The position numbers and the translations under genes were made by a program. 64,000 nt of DNA from Hyphomicrobiales bacterium (GTDB lineage: Bacteria > Pseudomonadota > Alphaproteobacteria > Rhizobiales > Rhizobiaceae). Of this stretch, positions 1 through 8,138 are shown in pieces. The notes beneath the pieces are model-generated. The model had not been told where the DNA came from. It worked only from the letters and a program-made list of their open reading frames with translations, and made no database searches. Numbering within the stretch: the stretch's first letter is position 1; every line of letters starts with the position of its first letter. The stretch is from NCBI GenBank assembly GCA_900472575.1, contig UCIV01000023.1, positions 31,954-95,953 on the forward strand. Reading direction: 5' to 3'.

Positions 1-2
1 GT

Positions 3-605
3 CGATTTGGAATTCATGTTCCAAACCGAGGTCTAACCCTCGTCACCAGACGTGGATATCTGAAGATCACAAAGTCTCTGAGTGATGATAGGGCCTGGTC
101 CGTCTTCGAAGAGATGGTCGACCGATATTTCGCAATCGAAGCTTTGCCGGCGACGAACGAGTTAGCCATTGCGGGTCTATCCGCGGATGTTCGATCGGCT
201 GTCGGCGGCATTATCAAAGCCATCGTCCATAAGGAGCTGCAGGCTGTCATGCAGGAGACACGAGATCTCCGCTCGCAGGTCTCTGGCCTCTTACTGGGTA
301 CCGATGCGCGCGTCGCCGTTCTGGAGTTTGTCAGCGTCGCACAACTCCTTGAGGAAGGGAAGGCGATACAGAAAGGGCGCCGGTCGCTCAATCAGCGGAT
401 TGGTCACGCCCTCCATAACATCGTGATCGAAATGGCGCAGCCGAGCAATCGCCGAAAGTGCCCGCACTCAGGAAAGTGGTTGTTCCAGCGCGATATGGCC
501 GACGCATACATGCGCCGCGATGGCGCGCGCCTCATCCGAGAGCACAACGACAATCAGAAGGGCCAATCCTTTATGTCGTTCGATGCCGAGAGGAAGCAGG
601 CATGA
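3..605 (+). CDS. Antirepressor/Rha-like protein, 5' truncated by window edge
   Basis: The frame is open from the first bases of the window to the stop at 605, so the true start lies upstream; the internal ATG at 114 is not needed. The visible part (about 200 residues) has a segment resembling the N-terminal domain of phage antirepressor/Rha-type regulators, where a conserved 'dG..l' stretch precedes a helix ending in a Y/W-rich motif (here around LTLVTRRGYLKI and WSVFEEMVDRYF). A charged helical middle follows, then a C-terminal part with CPHSGKW. The stop overlaps the next start as ATGA, so it is translationally coupled to the resolvase gene. Family assignment is tentative; a DNA-binding or regulatory role is inferred. 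Confidence 0.5.
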   Translation, partial: RFGIHVPNRGLTLVTRRGYLKITKSLSDDRAWSVFEEMVDRYFAIEALPATNELAIAGLSADVRSAVGGIIKAIVHKELQAVMQETRDLRSQVSGLLLGTDARVAVLEFVSVAQLLEEGKAIQKGRRSLNQRIGHALHNIVIEMAQPSNRRKCPHSGKWLFQRDMADAYMRRDGARLIREHNDNQKGQSFMSFDAERKQA

Positions 606-1330
606 GCGTCTACGTTGGATTGGACATCGCGACGACGTCGGGCGCCACCGCCTACGCAAATGGCAAATATCACGCAACCACCTTCACCGCGTCAGCCCCA
701 TACAAACAGAAATCGAAGAAGGAACGCGTCGAGGAAGCTCTCGGGCTCAAGGTCTCGTCGCTGGACGCCACCCTCACCGGTGCCGTCCTTGATGACTTCG
801 AGCGCCGCCTGTTGATCTTCTTCGTTGAAGTCACCGAGAAGTACGGTCCCATCACTGCCGTCGGTATCGAAAAACCACTCGTTCCAAACCATGAGCGGAA
901 GAAGACCGTTGTCGACACCTCTAGCGAATGGGCAGGAAAAGCTGTCCGAAAGGAGGCAGTGAAGGGAACTAATGAGGCGACGATCCATCGCCTTAACGCT
1001 CTCGCTGCCACCGCTGCAAAGGTCTGCGCCCGCCTTAACATCCCTTGCGAGTACATCGATCAGACGACCTGGCGAAAGGACTTCCTTGGGAATGGCCGTC
1101 CAGGTGACAGCGCCGAGTGCAAGAAGCTCGCGATGAAGGTCTGCAAGCAGATGGGAATCGAGGTTCCGAATGCCGACGGCGCTGAAAGCGTGGGCGTTTG
1201 CTACTCGCTCGTCCTCAAAAAGAACCCGTACGGCGGACGCGCGAATGACCTCTTCGCCAAGAAAGAAATGACGAAGACGCCGGCGCAAGAAAACGCGCGT
1301 GCCGCAGCCGAGGCGCTCTTCAAACAATGA
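602..1330 (+). CDS. RuvC-like Holliday junction resolvase (phage type)
   Basis: A 242-aa protein with the RNase H fold signature. The first beta strand carries GLDIATTSG (first acidic residue), the second strand AVGIEKP gives the Glu, and the C-terminal part has the pattern YIDQTTWRKDFLG followed by a helix with AD/E residues near NADGAESVGV. This matches the RuvC-like family that phages use to resolve branched DNA before packaging. ATG at 602 is chosen over an upstream in-frame ATG at 458 because it overlaps the preceding stop (ATGA) and begins directly at the catalytic strand. It sits first in the replication/recombination operon. Family confidence is good; substrate preference is inferred. 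Confidence 0.8.
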   Translation: MSVYVGLDIATTSGATAYANGKYHATTFTASAPYKQKSKKERVEEALGLKVSSLDATLTGAVLDDFERRLLIFFVEVTEKYGPITAVGIEKPLVPNHERKKTVVDTSSEWAGKAVRKEAVKGTNEATIHRLNALAATAAKVCARLNIPCEYIDQTTWRKDFLGNGRPGDSAECKKLAMKVCKQMGIEVPNADGAESVGVCYSLVLKKNPYGGRANDLFAKKEMTKTPAQENARAAAEALFKQ

Positions 1331-1941
1331 GCCATTGCATGATCCCCGATTGGAAGAAAATCACCAAGGAAGAACGGTTGAAGATAGTTCGATCGCTCGC
1401 CGGTATTGGCGATACCGCCGCAAAGATCGCCGCTCAATTCAAGGGAGCATCGCGAAACGCGGTCATCGGTTTCTGTCACCGAGAAAGCATCCAGCTCCCC
1501 GGAAAATCACTCAGCGCGGCTTCATCGAAGCGAAAGAAGACTACGCCTCGGCCGGTGAAAAAGGCGAGTGCCAAGCCAATGGCAAACGTTATCTCCCTCA
1601 AAGATGCGAAGCGGAAGAAGCCGTCGGCCGAATCCAAGGTCCAGACCGAAGAGGCGGTGATTATTCCGCTGCCGATCAAGGTCAAGAAAGGGCCGATATC
1701 GATCCTCGAGATCGAGACGGGCCAATGCCGAGCGCCGTTGTTTCAGGAATGCCGCGGCCTGAGCCCGTCCGAGATTATGTTCTGCGGAGAGGTAACGAAC
1801 GGCACGAGCAGCTATTGCTCCCACCACCTTGAGAAATTCTCCGAAGGCAAGATCAGGGTCAAGACAATCGTCGACGGCCGTGGCGAGCCCGTCAGGGGCA
1901 CCCGTGAGAAGCGGAGGCCCAATCATCGTTGGCTTCGTTAG
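1327..1941 (+). CDS. GcrA-family transcription regulator
   Basis: 204 aa. Residues about 8-55 form the GcrA-type DNA-binding helix-turn-helix, with a TAAKIAAQFKGASRNAVIGF segment close to the family signature (sigIAaqLggvtRNAVIGkvHR). A basic, Lys/Ala/Pro-rich linker follows. The C-terminal part keeps the paired Cys/His signature: GQCRAPLF, then FCG, then YCSHH. GcrA is an alphaproteobacterial cell-cycle activator that binds sigma70-RNA polymerase at promoters carrying CcrM-methylated GANTC. A phage copy could redirect host transcription or read methylation state (inference). ATG at 1327 overlaps the resolvase stop; a second ATG lies at 1339. It precedes the methyltransferase gene by one small ORF. 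Confidence 0.85.
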   Translation: MSHCMIPDWKKITKEERLKIVRSLAGIGDTAAKIAAQFKGASRNAVIGFCHRESIQLPGKSLSAASSKRKKTTPRPVKKASAKPMANVISLKDAKRKKPSAESKVQTEEAVIIPLPIKVKKGPISILEIETGQCRAPLFQECRGLSPSEIMFCGEVTNGTSSYCSHHLEKFSEGKIRVKTIVDGRGEPVRGTREKRRPNHRWLR

Positions 1942-2324
1942 ACAGCTACCCGATCGCCGAAGTTCTCGAAACAGTCAGGAAAATCAATGATCGGGTCTGG
2001 GATCGAAGCGGGCACATGCTCGCAGAAATCGCGATCAGCCTCCCGATAGAAGAAGCGAGAAGAGTCAGCGCGATAGCGCTCTGGATCGACGTCCTGATCA
2101 CCGCCGAGGTCCGCGTTGAGAAGGACGCCGAATTCTCCCTCCAAGACATCTTCTGGATGATCAAGGAGAAAACTCAAGACCTCAAAGTGCAGCCGCCGGA
2201 CGACAAGTGGCTTTGGCTCGTCCGCCGCGAAATGAAAATGACCGTCGCAGTTGAGGCGTACCTCGACCGATACGCGTCCAGGCCGAAGACCAAACCAAAC
2301 TGGAAAAGAGGGAAGAAGAATTGA
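1929..2324 (+). CDS. Hypothetical protein, 131 aa
   Basis: No family recognised. It is largely helical with a Trp-rich C-terminal third (DDKWLWLVRREMKM) and a basic tail. The start is taken as TTG at 1929, overlapping the end of the GcrA-like gene; the first in-frame ATG (2016) would remove 29 residues with good coding character. The stop overlaps the methyltransferase start (TTGA). It may be a small partner of the flanking genes, but nothing in the sequence shows this. Confidence 0.6.
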   Translation: MASLDSYPIAEVLETVRKINDRVWDRSGHMLAEIAISLPIEEARRVSAIALWIDVLITAEVRVEKDAEFSLQDIFWMIKEKTQDLKVQPPDDKWLWLVRREMKMTVAVEAYLDRYASRPKTKPNWKRGKKN

Positions 2325-4270
2325 CGAAAAAGATGCTTGTTGCGGACCTCCTCTGCGGTGCTGGCGGATCTTCGACCGGCGCGATGCGTGCGCTCAAGGA
2401 ACTCGGGCTCGAAATGGAGTTGGTCTGCCTTAACCACTGGCCCACCGCCATCGAGACGCACCAGATCAACCACCCCGAAGCTCGGCACTATGTGCAGGAT
2501 ATTTCGACTGTTCGGCCTCACATCGTCGTTCCGGAAGGCTATCTCGACCTACTGATGGCGTCGCCGACTTGCACCCATCACTCCGTTGCCCGTGGCGGGA
2601 AGCCGACAAGCGATCAGCAGCGTTCGGACCCGTGGCACATCATCACTTGGCTGACAGAGCTTCGGGTTAAGCGGCTGATCATTGAGAATGTATGGGAATT
2701 CATCAGCTGGGGGCCGGTGAATCCGAAGACGGGCAAGCCTATCCCTGAGAGGAAGGGAGAGTATTTCATCGCTTGGATCGAAACGATCAAACGTCTCGGC
2801 TTCGACCCTGAATGGCGAAAGCTCAATGCGGCCGACTACGGGGATGCGACCACTCGCCAGCGCTTCATTCTCATGGCGCGGTCCGACGGTCGCAAAGTTC
2901 ATTGGCCGATGCCGACCCACAAGAAGCGCGACGAGATCGGGAAAGATCTGTTCGCCGATGCGCAGCCGTGGCGGCCGGCTCGCGAAATCATCGATTGGAG
3001 CATTCGAGGCAAATCAATCTTCAACCGGAAGAAAGCTTTGGCCCCAAAGACGCTTGCTCGGATCTACGCCGGCGCAGTCAAGTTCGGTTGGCCGCAGCCT
3101 TATATCGTCGTTCTCCGGAATCATATGACGGCTCAGGGCATGGACATCCCGCTTCCCACGATCGCCGCTAATGGTCAGCACATCGCGATGGTTGAGCCGG
3201 TGATCATCTCACCACGCCACAGCAAAGATGGAGCTGGGCCGCGACCGCGCGACGTAGGGCAGCCACTTCCGACAATCACTGCAGGTGGAAGCCAAATGGC
3301 TGTCGCCGAGCCGGTGATGGTCAACATGAAGGGTCAGTCTACCGCTACCTCTATCGAGGCTCCGCTGCCTACCCAGACCTCGCATGCGCCGCATCTTTAT
3401 GTTGCTGAGCCATTCTCTATGGCGCCAGGCAGTACGGGCGCTCCACGGTCAACCGAGGAACCGTTGCCGACAATCACGACCGGCGGTGCTGGGGCTGAAG
3501 ATCCGGGCTGCGCAAGGCCGATGTTAATCGAGCCTTCTATCCTGTTGTCGCGTCAGGGTGAGGGGGCACCTCGATCGACTGACGAGCCAACACCTACTCA
3601 GGTCGCAAAGCATTCTCATATCCTGATCTCTCCCTACTACGGCTCGGGCTCCGGTGAGACTTGCAACAGCGCTGAAGAGCCGCTGCCGACGATCACTGTC
3701 AAGGGGCGGTTTGGAATGGTAGTGCCGGTCACCAACAAAAATGGCGGCCCGTCAGCTCGCGACATCGAAGTGGACCCCGTGCCGACCATGACGACCGCTA
3801 AAGGTGGTGAGTTCGCAGTCGTCGTACCTCTCACTCATGCCGGCGGAGATGATCGCGTCCTCGATGTCAACGGCCAGCCTCTCCCTACGATAACAGGCGC
3901 AAACCGGGGCGAATTGGCATTCATCACGGCGCAGCACGGTGAGCGTCAAGGACAAAGCCCGCGCATCCATGACATCGGCAACCCAGTCCCAACGATCGCG
4001 GCCAGTGGTCATACCGATCTCGTTGAGCCTGGGCCGGAGTACGACATCCTCTTCCGCATGCTCGAACCGCATGAACTGGCTTCCGCCATGGGCTTCAACA
4101 CCGAGGAAACCACCTACGAATTCGCCGGTACCAAGACGCAGAAGATCAAGCAGATCGGAAACGCTGTCTCAGTCGCGAAGATGAAGGCCTGTGTCGGCGC
4201 ACTAATGGCCGATGCCGCTCCAAAGCGCACAGAAAAACCATCCTCTGATTTTCTGGAGGCTGCAGAGTGA
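2321..4270 (+). CDS. DNA (cytosine-5)-methyltransferase with repeat-expanded recognition region
   Basis: 649 aa. Motif I is at residues 9-20 (DLLCGAGGSSTG). The catalytic loop is SPTC (Cys84), with T-C-T in place of the usual P-C-Q. The ENV motif is at 122-124, and motif VIII TTRQRFILMAR around 178-187. The C-terminal motif X region contains QIGNAVS. Between residues about 275 and 575 there are nine imperfect copies of a P(L/V)PT(I/M)T unit, each followed by a Gly-rich turn and a short hydrophobic strand; ordinary C5 methylases have one target-recognition module there. TTG at 2321 overlaps the previous stop and has an upstream GAGGGAAG; ATG at 2333 is an alternative. It probably protects phage DNA from host restriction. 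A nuclease gene overlaps its 3' end. Confidence 0.9.
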   Translation: MTKKMLVADLLCGAGGSSTGAMRALKELGLEMELVCLNHWPTAIETHQINHPEARHYVQDISTVRPHIVVPEGYLDLLMASPTCTHHSVARGGKPTSDQQRSDPWHIITWLTELRVKRLIIENVWEFISWGPVNPKTGKPIPERKGEYFIAWIETIKRLGFDPEWRKLNAADYGDATTRQRFILMARSDGRKVHWPMPTHKKRDEIGKDLFADAQPWRPAREIIDWSIRGKSIFNRKKALAPKTLARIYAGAVKFGWPQPYIVVLRNHMTAQGMDIPLPTIAANGQHIAMVEPVIISPRHSKDGAGPRPRDVGQPLPTITAGGSQMAVAEPVMVNMKGQSTATSIEAPLPTQTSHAPHLYVAEPFSMAPGSTGAPRSTEEPLPTITTGGAGAEDPGCARPMLIEPSILLSRQGEGAPRSTDEPTPTQVAKHSHILISPYYGSGSGETCNSAEEPLPTITVKGRFGMVVPVTNKNGGPSARDIEVDPVPTMTTAKGGEFAVVVPLTHAGGDDRVLDVNGQPLPTITGANRGELAFITAQHGERQGQSPRIHDIGNPVPTIAASGHTDLVEPGPEYDILFRMLEPHELASAMGFNTEETTYEFAGTKTQKIKQIGNAVSVAKMKACVGALMADAAPKRTEKPSSDFLEAAE

Positions 4271-4617
4271 GCGAGCTTCAGAAGATTGTCCACCTCATGT
4301 CGAGCCGTCGGTTCTCCCTCTCAGACGAGAAACGTCTGCAGGCGGAGATGGAAGAGCTGTTCACGGCTGCTGCTTTCTCTTTTAAGCGCGAGCATCGTCT
4401 CGACAGCCGCAGCATCATCGATTTCATGTTCGGTGATGTCGGTGTCGAGGTGAAGATCAAGGGTTCGAGATTGAACATCTATCGGCAGCTGGAGCGCTAT
4501 GCCGAATTCGAGGCCGTCCGCTGTCTCCTTCTGGTGACAAACGTGCCGATGGGCCTCCCCGAACTAATCAATGGAAAGCCTGCTCACGTCATCAACCTGG
4601 CGAGGGCTTGGCTGTGA
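4267..4617 (+). CDS. PD-(D/E)xK nuclease-fold protein
   Basis: 116 aa. The core is an IIDFMF strand followed by VGVEVKIKG, i.e. the D...ExK pattern of PD-(D/E)xK nucleases. A helix (YRQLERYAEF) and a strand with LLLVTN follow, as in small phage VRR/endonuclease-like proteins. The GTG start overlaps the methyltransferase stop (GTGA), so the two are co-translated. That spacing invites a restriction-modification reading, but small recombination or junction nucleases with this fold are common in phage replication operons and are at least as likely. Confidence 0.65.
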   Translation: MSELQKIVHLMSSRRFSLSDEKRLQAEMEELFTAAAFSFKREHRLDSRSIIDFMFGDVGVEVKIKGSRLNIYRQLERYAEFEAVRCLLLVTNVPMGLPELINGKPAHVINLARAWL

Positions 4618-4856
4618 AAACCGAATTGGAAATGACGATGCCGAAATTGTTCTTCTGCTGGGAAAAGAGCGCAACGGGCAGGTGGAGTCCCGTCTGCTAC
4701 CACAATGCGGAGCCGAAGCTTGAGAAGCTGTCAACCGGCGACGCTCCGTCGCGTTCGGTGGTCCGACTTGTCTCAGGGGCCTACCTGGATGACGACGGAA
4801 ATCCCCGTTTCTCCCTCCTCATCAAAGCATTTCCGGCTCCAGTGGAGGTAGCATGA
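4614..4856 (+). CDS. Hypothetical protein, about 80 aa
   Basis: No family recognised. GTG at 4614 overlaps the previous stop (GTGA), as for the gene before it; ATG codons at 4632 and 4638 are alternatives. The protein begins around MPKLFFCWEKS and contains short strands and a DDDGNPRF turn. The stop overlaps the next start (ATGA). Confidence 0.55.
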   Translation: MKTELEMTMPKLFFCWEKSATGRWSPVCYHNAEPKLEKLSTGDAPSRSVVRLVSGAYLDDDGNPRFSLLIKAFPAPVEVA

Positions 4857-5338
4857 CATACAGATCCGATCGCCAGATCACTCAGGAGCTACTGCCCGTT
4901 CATCTGTTCGCCGCGGTTATCCGCGAAGGGATCGACGATCCTAATGGTGATGACGCCAGACAGTTGATGGCATGGCTTGGCCAGTCGCAAGAAGAGATCG
5001 TAGCCGGCATCATCGATAAGAAGGCAACCGCCTTGGTCCGCCGGGCGCGAGCTGCTGTCGAACTCGTGAAGAAGCCCTTCGTCGAGGCGCAGGCGCCGGT
5101 AGCCAAGTTCGGTCTTTGCGTCTTCTATTTGCTCGACTGCCTTCGTCAAAACGGCGTGTTCGGCATGGTGGATGGCAGTTCTCTGGACAAGACGGCCGAA
5201 GCGCTTCTGTCGCCAGAGGGAACGCTCACAGAGTTCGCGAACATCGAAAAGGTCGACGTGTCGGCCCAGAAACAGGCGCGCCATATGCTACAGGCGCTCC
5301 AGGCCGACGGATATTTCCGAGGAGTGGTCTGGGGATGA
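4853..5338 (+). CDS. Hypothetical protein, 161 aa
   Basis: No family recognised. It is mostly alpha-helical, with one hydrophobic stretch (FGLCVFYLLDCL) too polar at its edges to be a convincing membrane segment. The ATG overlaps the previous stop and its own stop overlaps the helicase start (ATGA). Its place immediately before the helicase suggests a replication accessory role, which is inference only. Confidence 0.65.
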   Translation: MTYRSDRQITQELLPVHLFAAVIREGIDDPNGDDARQLMAWLGQSQEEIVAGIIDKKATALVRRARAAVELVKKPFVEAQAPVAKFGLCVFYLLDCLRQNGVFGMVDGSSLDKTAEALLSPEGTLTEFANIEKVDVSAQKQARHMLQALQADGYFRGVVWG

Positions 5339-7005
5339 AGAACGTTTCCTACGGGAAGCTTCGGATCGAAGGTAGACGGATCCTGTTGGAGGACGTCAGG
5401 CCCCACGTATCCATCAAGCTGAAATCCATATTTGCTCGCATCCAGAAGCAGCAGACCAAGAATTACGACTTGGCGCTGAATGACGAGACGTGCGCCGATC
5501 TGCTTTGGTTCTTTGATCGCTTCCCGTTCGAAATGACGTCAGCCGACCTGTCGAAAATCAAGAAGGGCTCGAAGCGGTTCAAAGATGATCGGGCCGCAAT
5601 GGAGGCTATTTTGCTTCCAGGCTGGGAAGCTCCTGAGATCAGGGGATTTCGACCGGGCTTCTCTCCGAACAATATGCAGACGCAGGCGGTCGAGATCATC
5701 CGAAAGCGCAAACGGTTGCTCTTGGGTGATGACGTGGGGCAGGGCAAAACGTGGGTGGCGATGGCCGCCTCCCTTCTGATGCGTCCCGTCGCCGTCGTCG
5801 TTGAGCCGCACTTGGCCGAGCAATGGGCCGTCGAGTTCATCGCCGAGTACACCGAATTGACGGTCCACATCATTGATGGCACCCGCCCATACAATCTGCC
5901 GGCGGCCGACGTCTATGTGTTCCGCTACAGCAACATCTCTGGGTGGGTGGACATCGCCGGTACCGGCTTCTTCAAATTCGTCATCTTCGACGAGATCCAG
6001 CAACTCCGGACCGGCGGCACATCTTCCAAGGGCGCTGCCGCTGTCGTTTTCGCTGATAATGCCGAATGGGTACTCGGCCTCTCGGCAACGCCAATCTTTG
6101 GGTATGGCGCGGAGATCTGGAACATCCTCAGGATTATCGATGCCGAGGTTCTCGGCGCGTGGGACGAGTTCATCCGGGAATGGTGCGTTTACGGGCGAAA
6201 CAACAAGTGGCTGGTCGAAGATCCAGACGCTCTCGGGTCGTATCTGCGGGAGACAGGCGTGTTCGTCCGGCGGCTTCGTGAAGGCCGGCCAATCAACAAG
6301 ATCATTGCGAACGTCGCTTACGACGACAGCGAAGCGGAGAAGACAGAGGATCTCGCTCGATCGCTCGCCATGAAGGTGATGGAAGGGAAATTCGGCGAGA
6401 GCGGCGAAGCTGCACGCCAACTGGATTCCCTTGAGAGACGCGTCACCGGAATTGGAAAGGCGAAGGGGATCGCGGCCTATGCGAAGATCCTCTTGGCGAG
6501 CGGCGTCCCGGTTCTCCTGTCGGCCTGGCACCGAGACGTTTACGACATCCTCCTCAAGGAACTGCGTGAATTCAAGGTCGCGCTCTACACGGGATCGGAA
6601 AACACCAAGCAGAAGAACAACGTCAAACACGACTTCATCAACGGAAAGATCGACTGCGTCCTGATTTCCAACCGATCTGGCGCAGGTCTCGATGGCTTGC
6701 AGAAGCGTTGCCATACGTTGATCGTCGCTGAACTCGATTGGGCGTCAGCCGTGTACTATCAACTGGCAGGGAGACTCGATCGCCCTGGGCAGCCAGAGCC
6801 GGAGATCACTATGATCTTTTGCGTCTGCGACTACGGCTCTGACCCAACCATCATGTCCGTCAATGCTCTCAAGAGCGATCAGTTGCGAGGGATCACCGAT
6901 CCGGGTAGCGGCTTGGCTGAGACGCACTCCGATGTCTCGCACATCAAGATGCTTGCTCAGAAGTATCTGGAGCGCAATGCAGCGACGCAGGAAGAGCCAG
7001 CATGA
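5335..7005 (+). CDS. SNF2-like SF2 DNA helicase/translocase
   Basis: 556 aa. Walker A is GDDVGQGKT (131-139), motif II FDEIQ (about 218-222), motif III LSATPI (249-254), and the C-terminal RecA-like domain ends in motif VI QLAGRLDRPGQ. The order and spacing fit a SNF2/DEAD-type superfamily 2 ATPase. ATG 5335 overlaps the previous stop (ATGA); a longer reading from 5116 would run through the preceding gene. Placed just before the primase and DnaB, it likely acts in phage replication, recombination or replisome remodelling. Confidence 0.88.
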   Translation: MKNVSYGKLRIEGRRILLEDVRPHVSIKLKSIFARIQKQQTKNYDLALNDETCADLLWFFDRFPFEMTSADLSKIKKGSKRFKDDRAAMEAILLPGWEAPEIRGFRPGFSPNNMQTQAVEIIRKRKRLLLGDDVGQGKTWVAMAASLLMRPVAVVVEPHLAEQWAVEFIAEYTELTVHIIDGTRPYNLPAADVYVFRYSNISGWVDIAGTGFFKFVIFDEIQQLRTGGTSSKGAAAVVFADNAEWVLGLSATPIFGYGAEIWNILRIIDAEVLGAWDEFIREWCVYGRNNKWLVEDPDALGSYLRETGVFVRRLREGRPINKIIANVAYDDSEAEKTEDLARSLAMKVMEGKFGESGEAARQLDSLERRVTGIGKAKGIAAYAKILLASGVPVLLSAWHRDVYDILLKELREFKVALYTGSENTKQKNNVKHDFINGKIDCVLISNRSGAGLDGLQKRCHTLIVAELDWASAVYYQLAGRLDRPGQPEPEITMIFCVCDYGSDPTIMSVNALKSDQLRGITDPGSGLAETHSDVSHIKMLAQKYLERNAATQEEPA

Positions 7006-8138
7006 GCCGATATGTTGATGATAGCGCGGAACTGGCGCAGCGGCTCGAAGATCGCGCTGAGGACGTCGCAAGCACCTATTGGCCCGGGTGGGTGAAGACG
7101 CGAGTGAAGTCTCAGGACATCGCCTTGCTAACCCCCAGGATCAAGCCGAAGCAGAAGAAACCGACATCGAGCTTCACCCTCAATCTGTCGGGCGATCGCC
7201 GCGGGCAGTGGTATCGGTTTTCTCAAGGGATTGGAGGAGGGATCTTATCGCTCCTTCATTACGGCAAATATGGATCAATGCCGTCCAGCAAGACTGATTG
7301 GGCCGAGACCTACAAGCTTGCTCGCGAATTTCTGGGCATCACACAGGAACTTCAGGAGACCGACGAGGAGCGTGAGGCGAGGGAACGCCGTCAAGCAAAG
7401 GACAGGGAAGACCGCGAAAAACGAGAGAAGAGAGACGCACAGAAGCGCGCTCAACGAGATGCCCGCCGCACATACTCAGCTCAGGAAATATGGAGCGAAG
7501 GGCAGGCGCTCGGTGGTTCTCAAGGAGAAGCCTATCTGGTCGGTCGCGGTATTCCGCCTGTCGGCGTTTGGCCATGGGACTGCAGCCAGACCCTACGGTT
7601 TCATCCATCGGTGAATTACGAACTGGATCCGGAGCAGGGCAATTTCCCGGCAGTGATTGCAGCGGTCCAAGATCCGTTTGGACAACTCATCGCCATCTGG
7701 CAGATCTTTCTCGATCGACGCGCGGCCGTGAAGGCACCCGTCGACAATCCAAAGGTTGGACGTGGGCCGGCGGCCGGCGGCGCGGTTAGGGTCGGAGGTG
7801 ATGCGGATCGTGTCGGCGCCTGTGAAGGTCTCGAGACCGGATTGGGGCTTTGGGCGCTCGAAGGCTACCGGATGCCTATTTGGCCGATGCTCTCGACGTC
7901 AGGGATGATGGGCTTTGAGCCCCCGCTCTTCCTGAAGCGCCTGTCTATTTTCCACGATGGAGATAAGGGCATTCTTCAAAACGGAAGGATCCTCAAGCCG
8001 CCGGGCCAGAACGCCGCGGACATTCTCGCCGAGCGCATGGCCGCGATCGGTGTCGGGACCAACCGAAATGAAATGCCAATCCTGGGTGACGGGTTGGATC
8101 TCTTGCAGACGAGGAATGAACTTGAACGAACGAAATAG
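7002..8138 (+). CDS. Toprim-domain DNA primase
   Basis: 378 aa. The N-terminal 100 residues resemble a primase zinc-finger domain but lack paired cysteines, so metal binding there looks lost. A charged coiled-coil linker lies at about 115-155. The C-terminal Toprim domain shows FPAVIAAV, CEGLETGLGL (catalytic Glu) and FHDGD (paired Asp). It resembles the phage/plasmid Toprim_3 primases. The ATG overlaps the helicase stop and its 3' end overlaps the DnaB gene, so primase and replicative helicase are made together. Confidence 0.82.
   Translation: MSRYVDDSAELAQRLEDRAEDVASTYWPGWVKTRVKSQDIALLTPRIKPKQKKPTSSFTLNLSGDRRGQWYRFSQGIGGGILSLLHYGKYGSMPSSKTDWAETYKLAREFLGITQELQETDEEREARERRQAKDREDREKREKRDAQKRAQRDARRTYSAQEIWSEGQALGGSQGEAYLVGRGIPPVGVWPWDCSQTLRFHPSVNYELDPEQGNFPAVIAAVQDPFGQLIAIWQIFLDRRAAVKAPVDNPKVGRGPAAGGAVRVGGDADRVGACEGLETGLGLWALEGYRMPIWPMLSTSGMMGFEPPLFLKRLSIFHDGDKGILQNGRILKPPGQNAADILAERMAAIGVGTNRNEMPILGDGLDLLQTRNELERTK

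Noticed and set aside
3120..4020. Regularly spaced DNA similarity within the methylase gene, checked as a CRISPR-like or DNA repeat array
   Set aside because: The repeats are protein-level (PLPT units), of uneven length and poorly conserved at DNA level. No CRISPR array is visible anywhere in the window.
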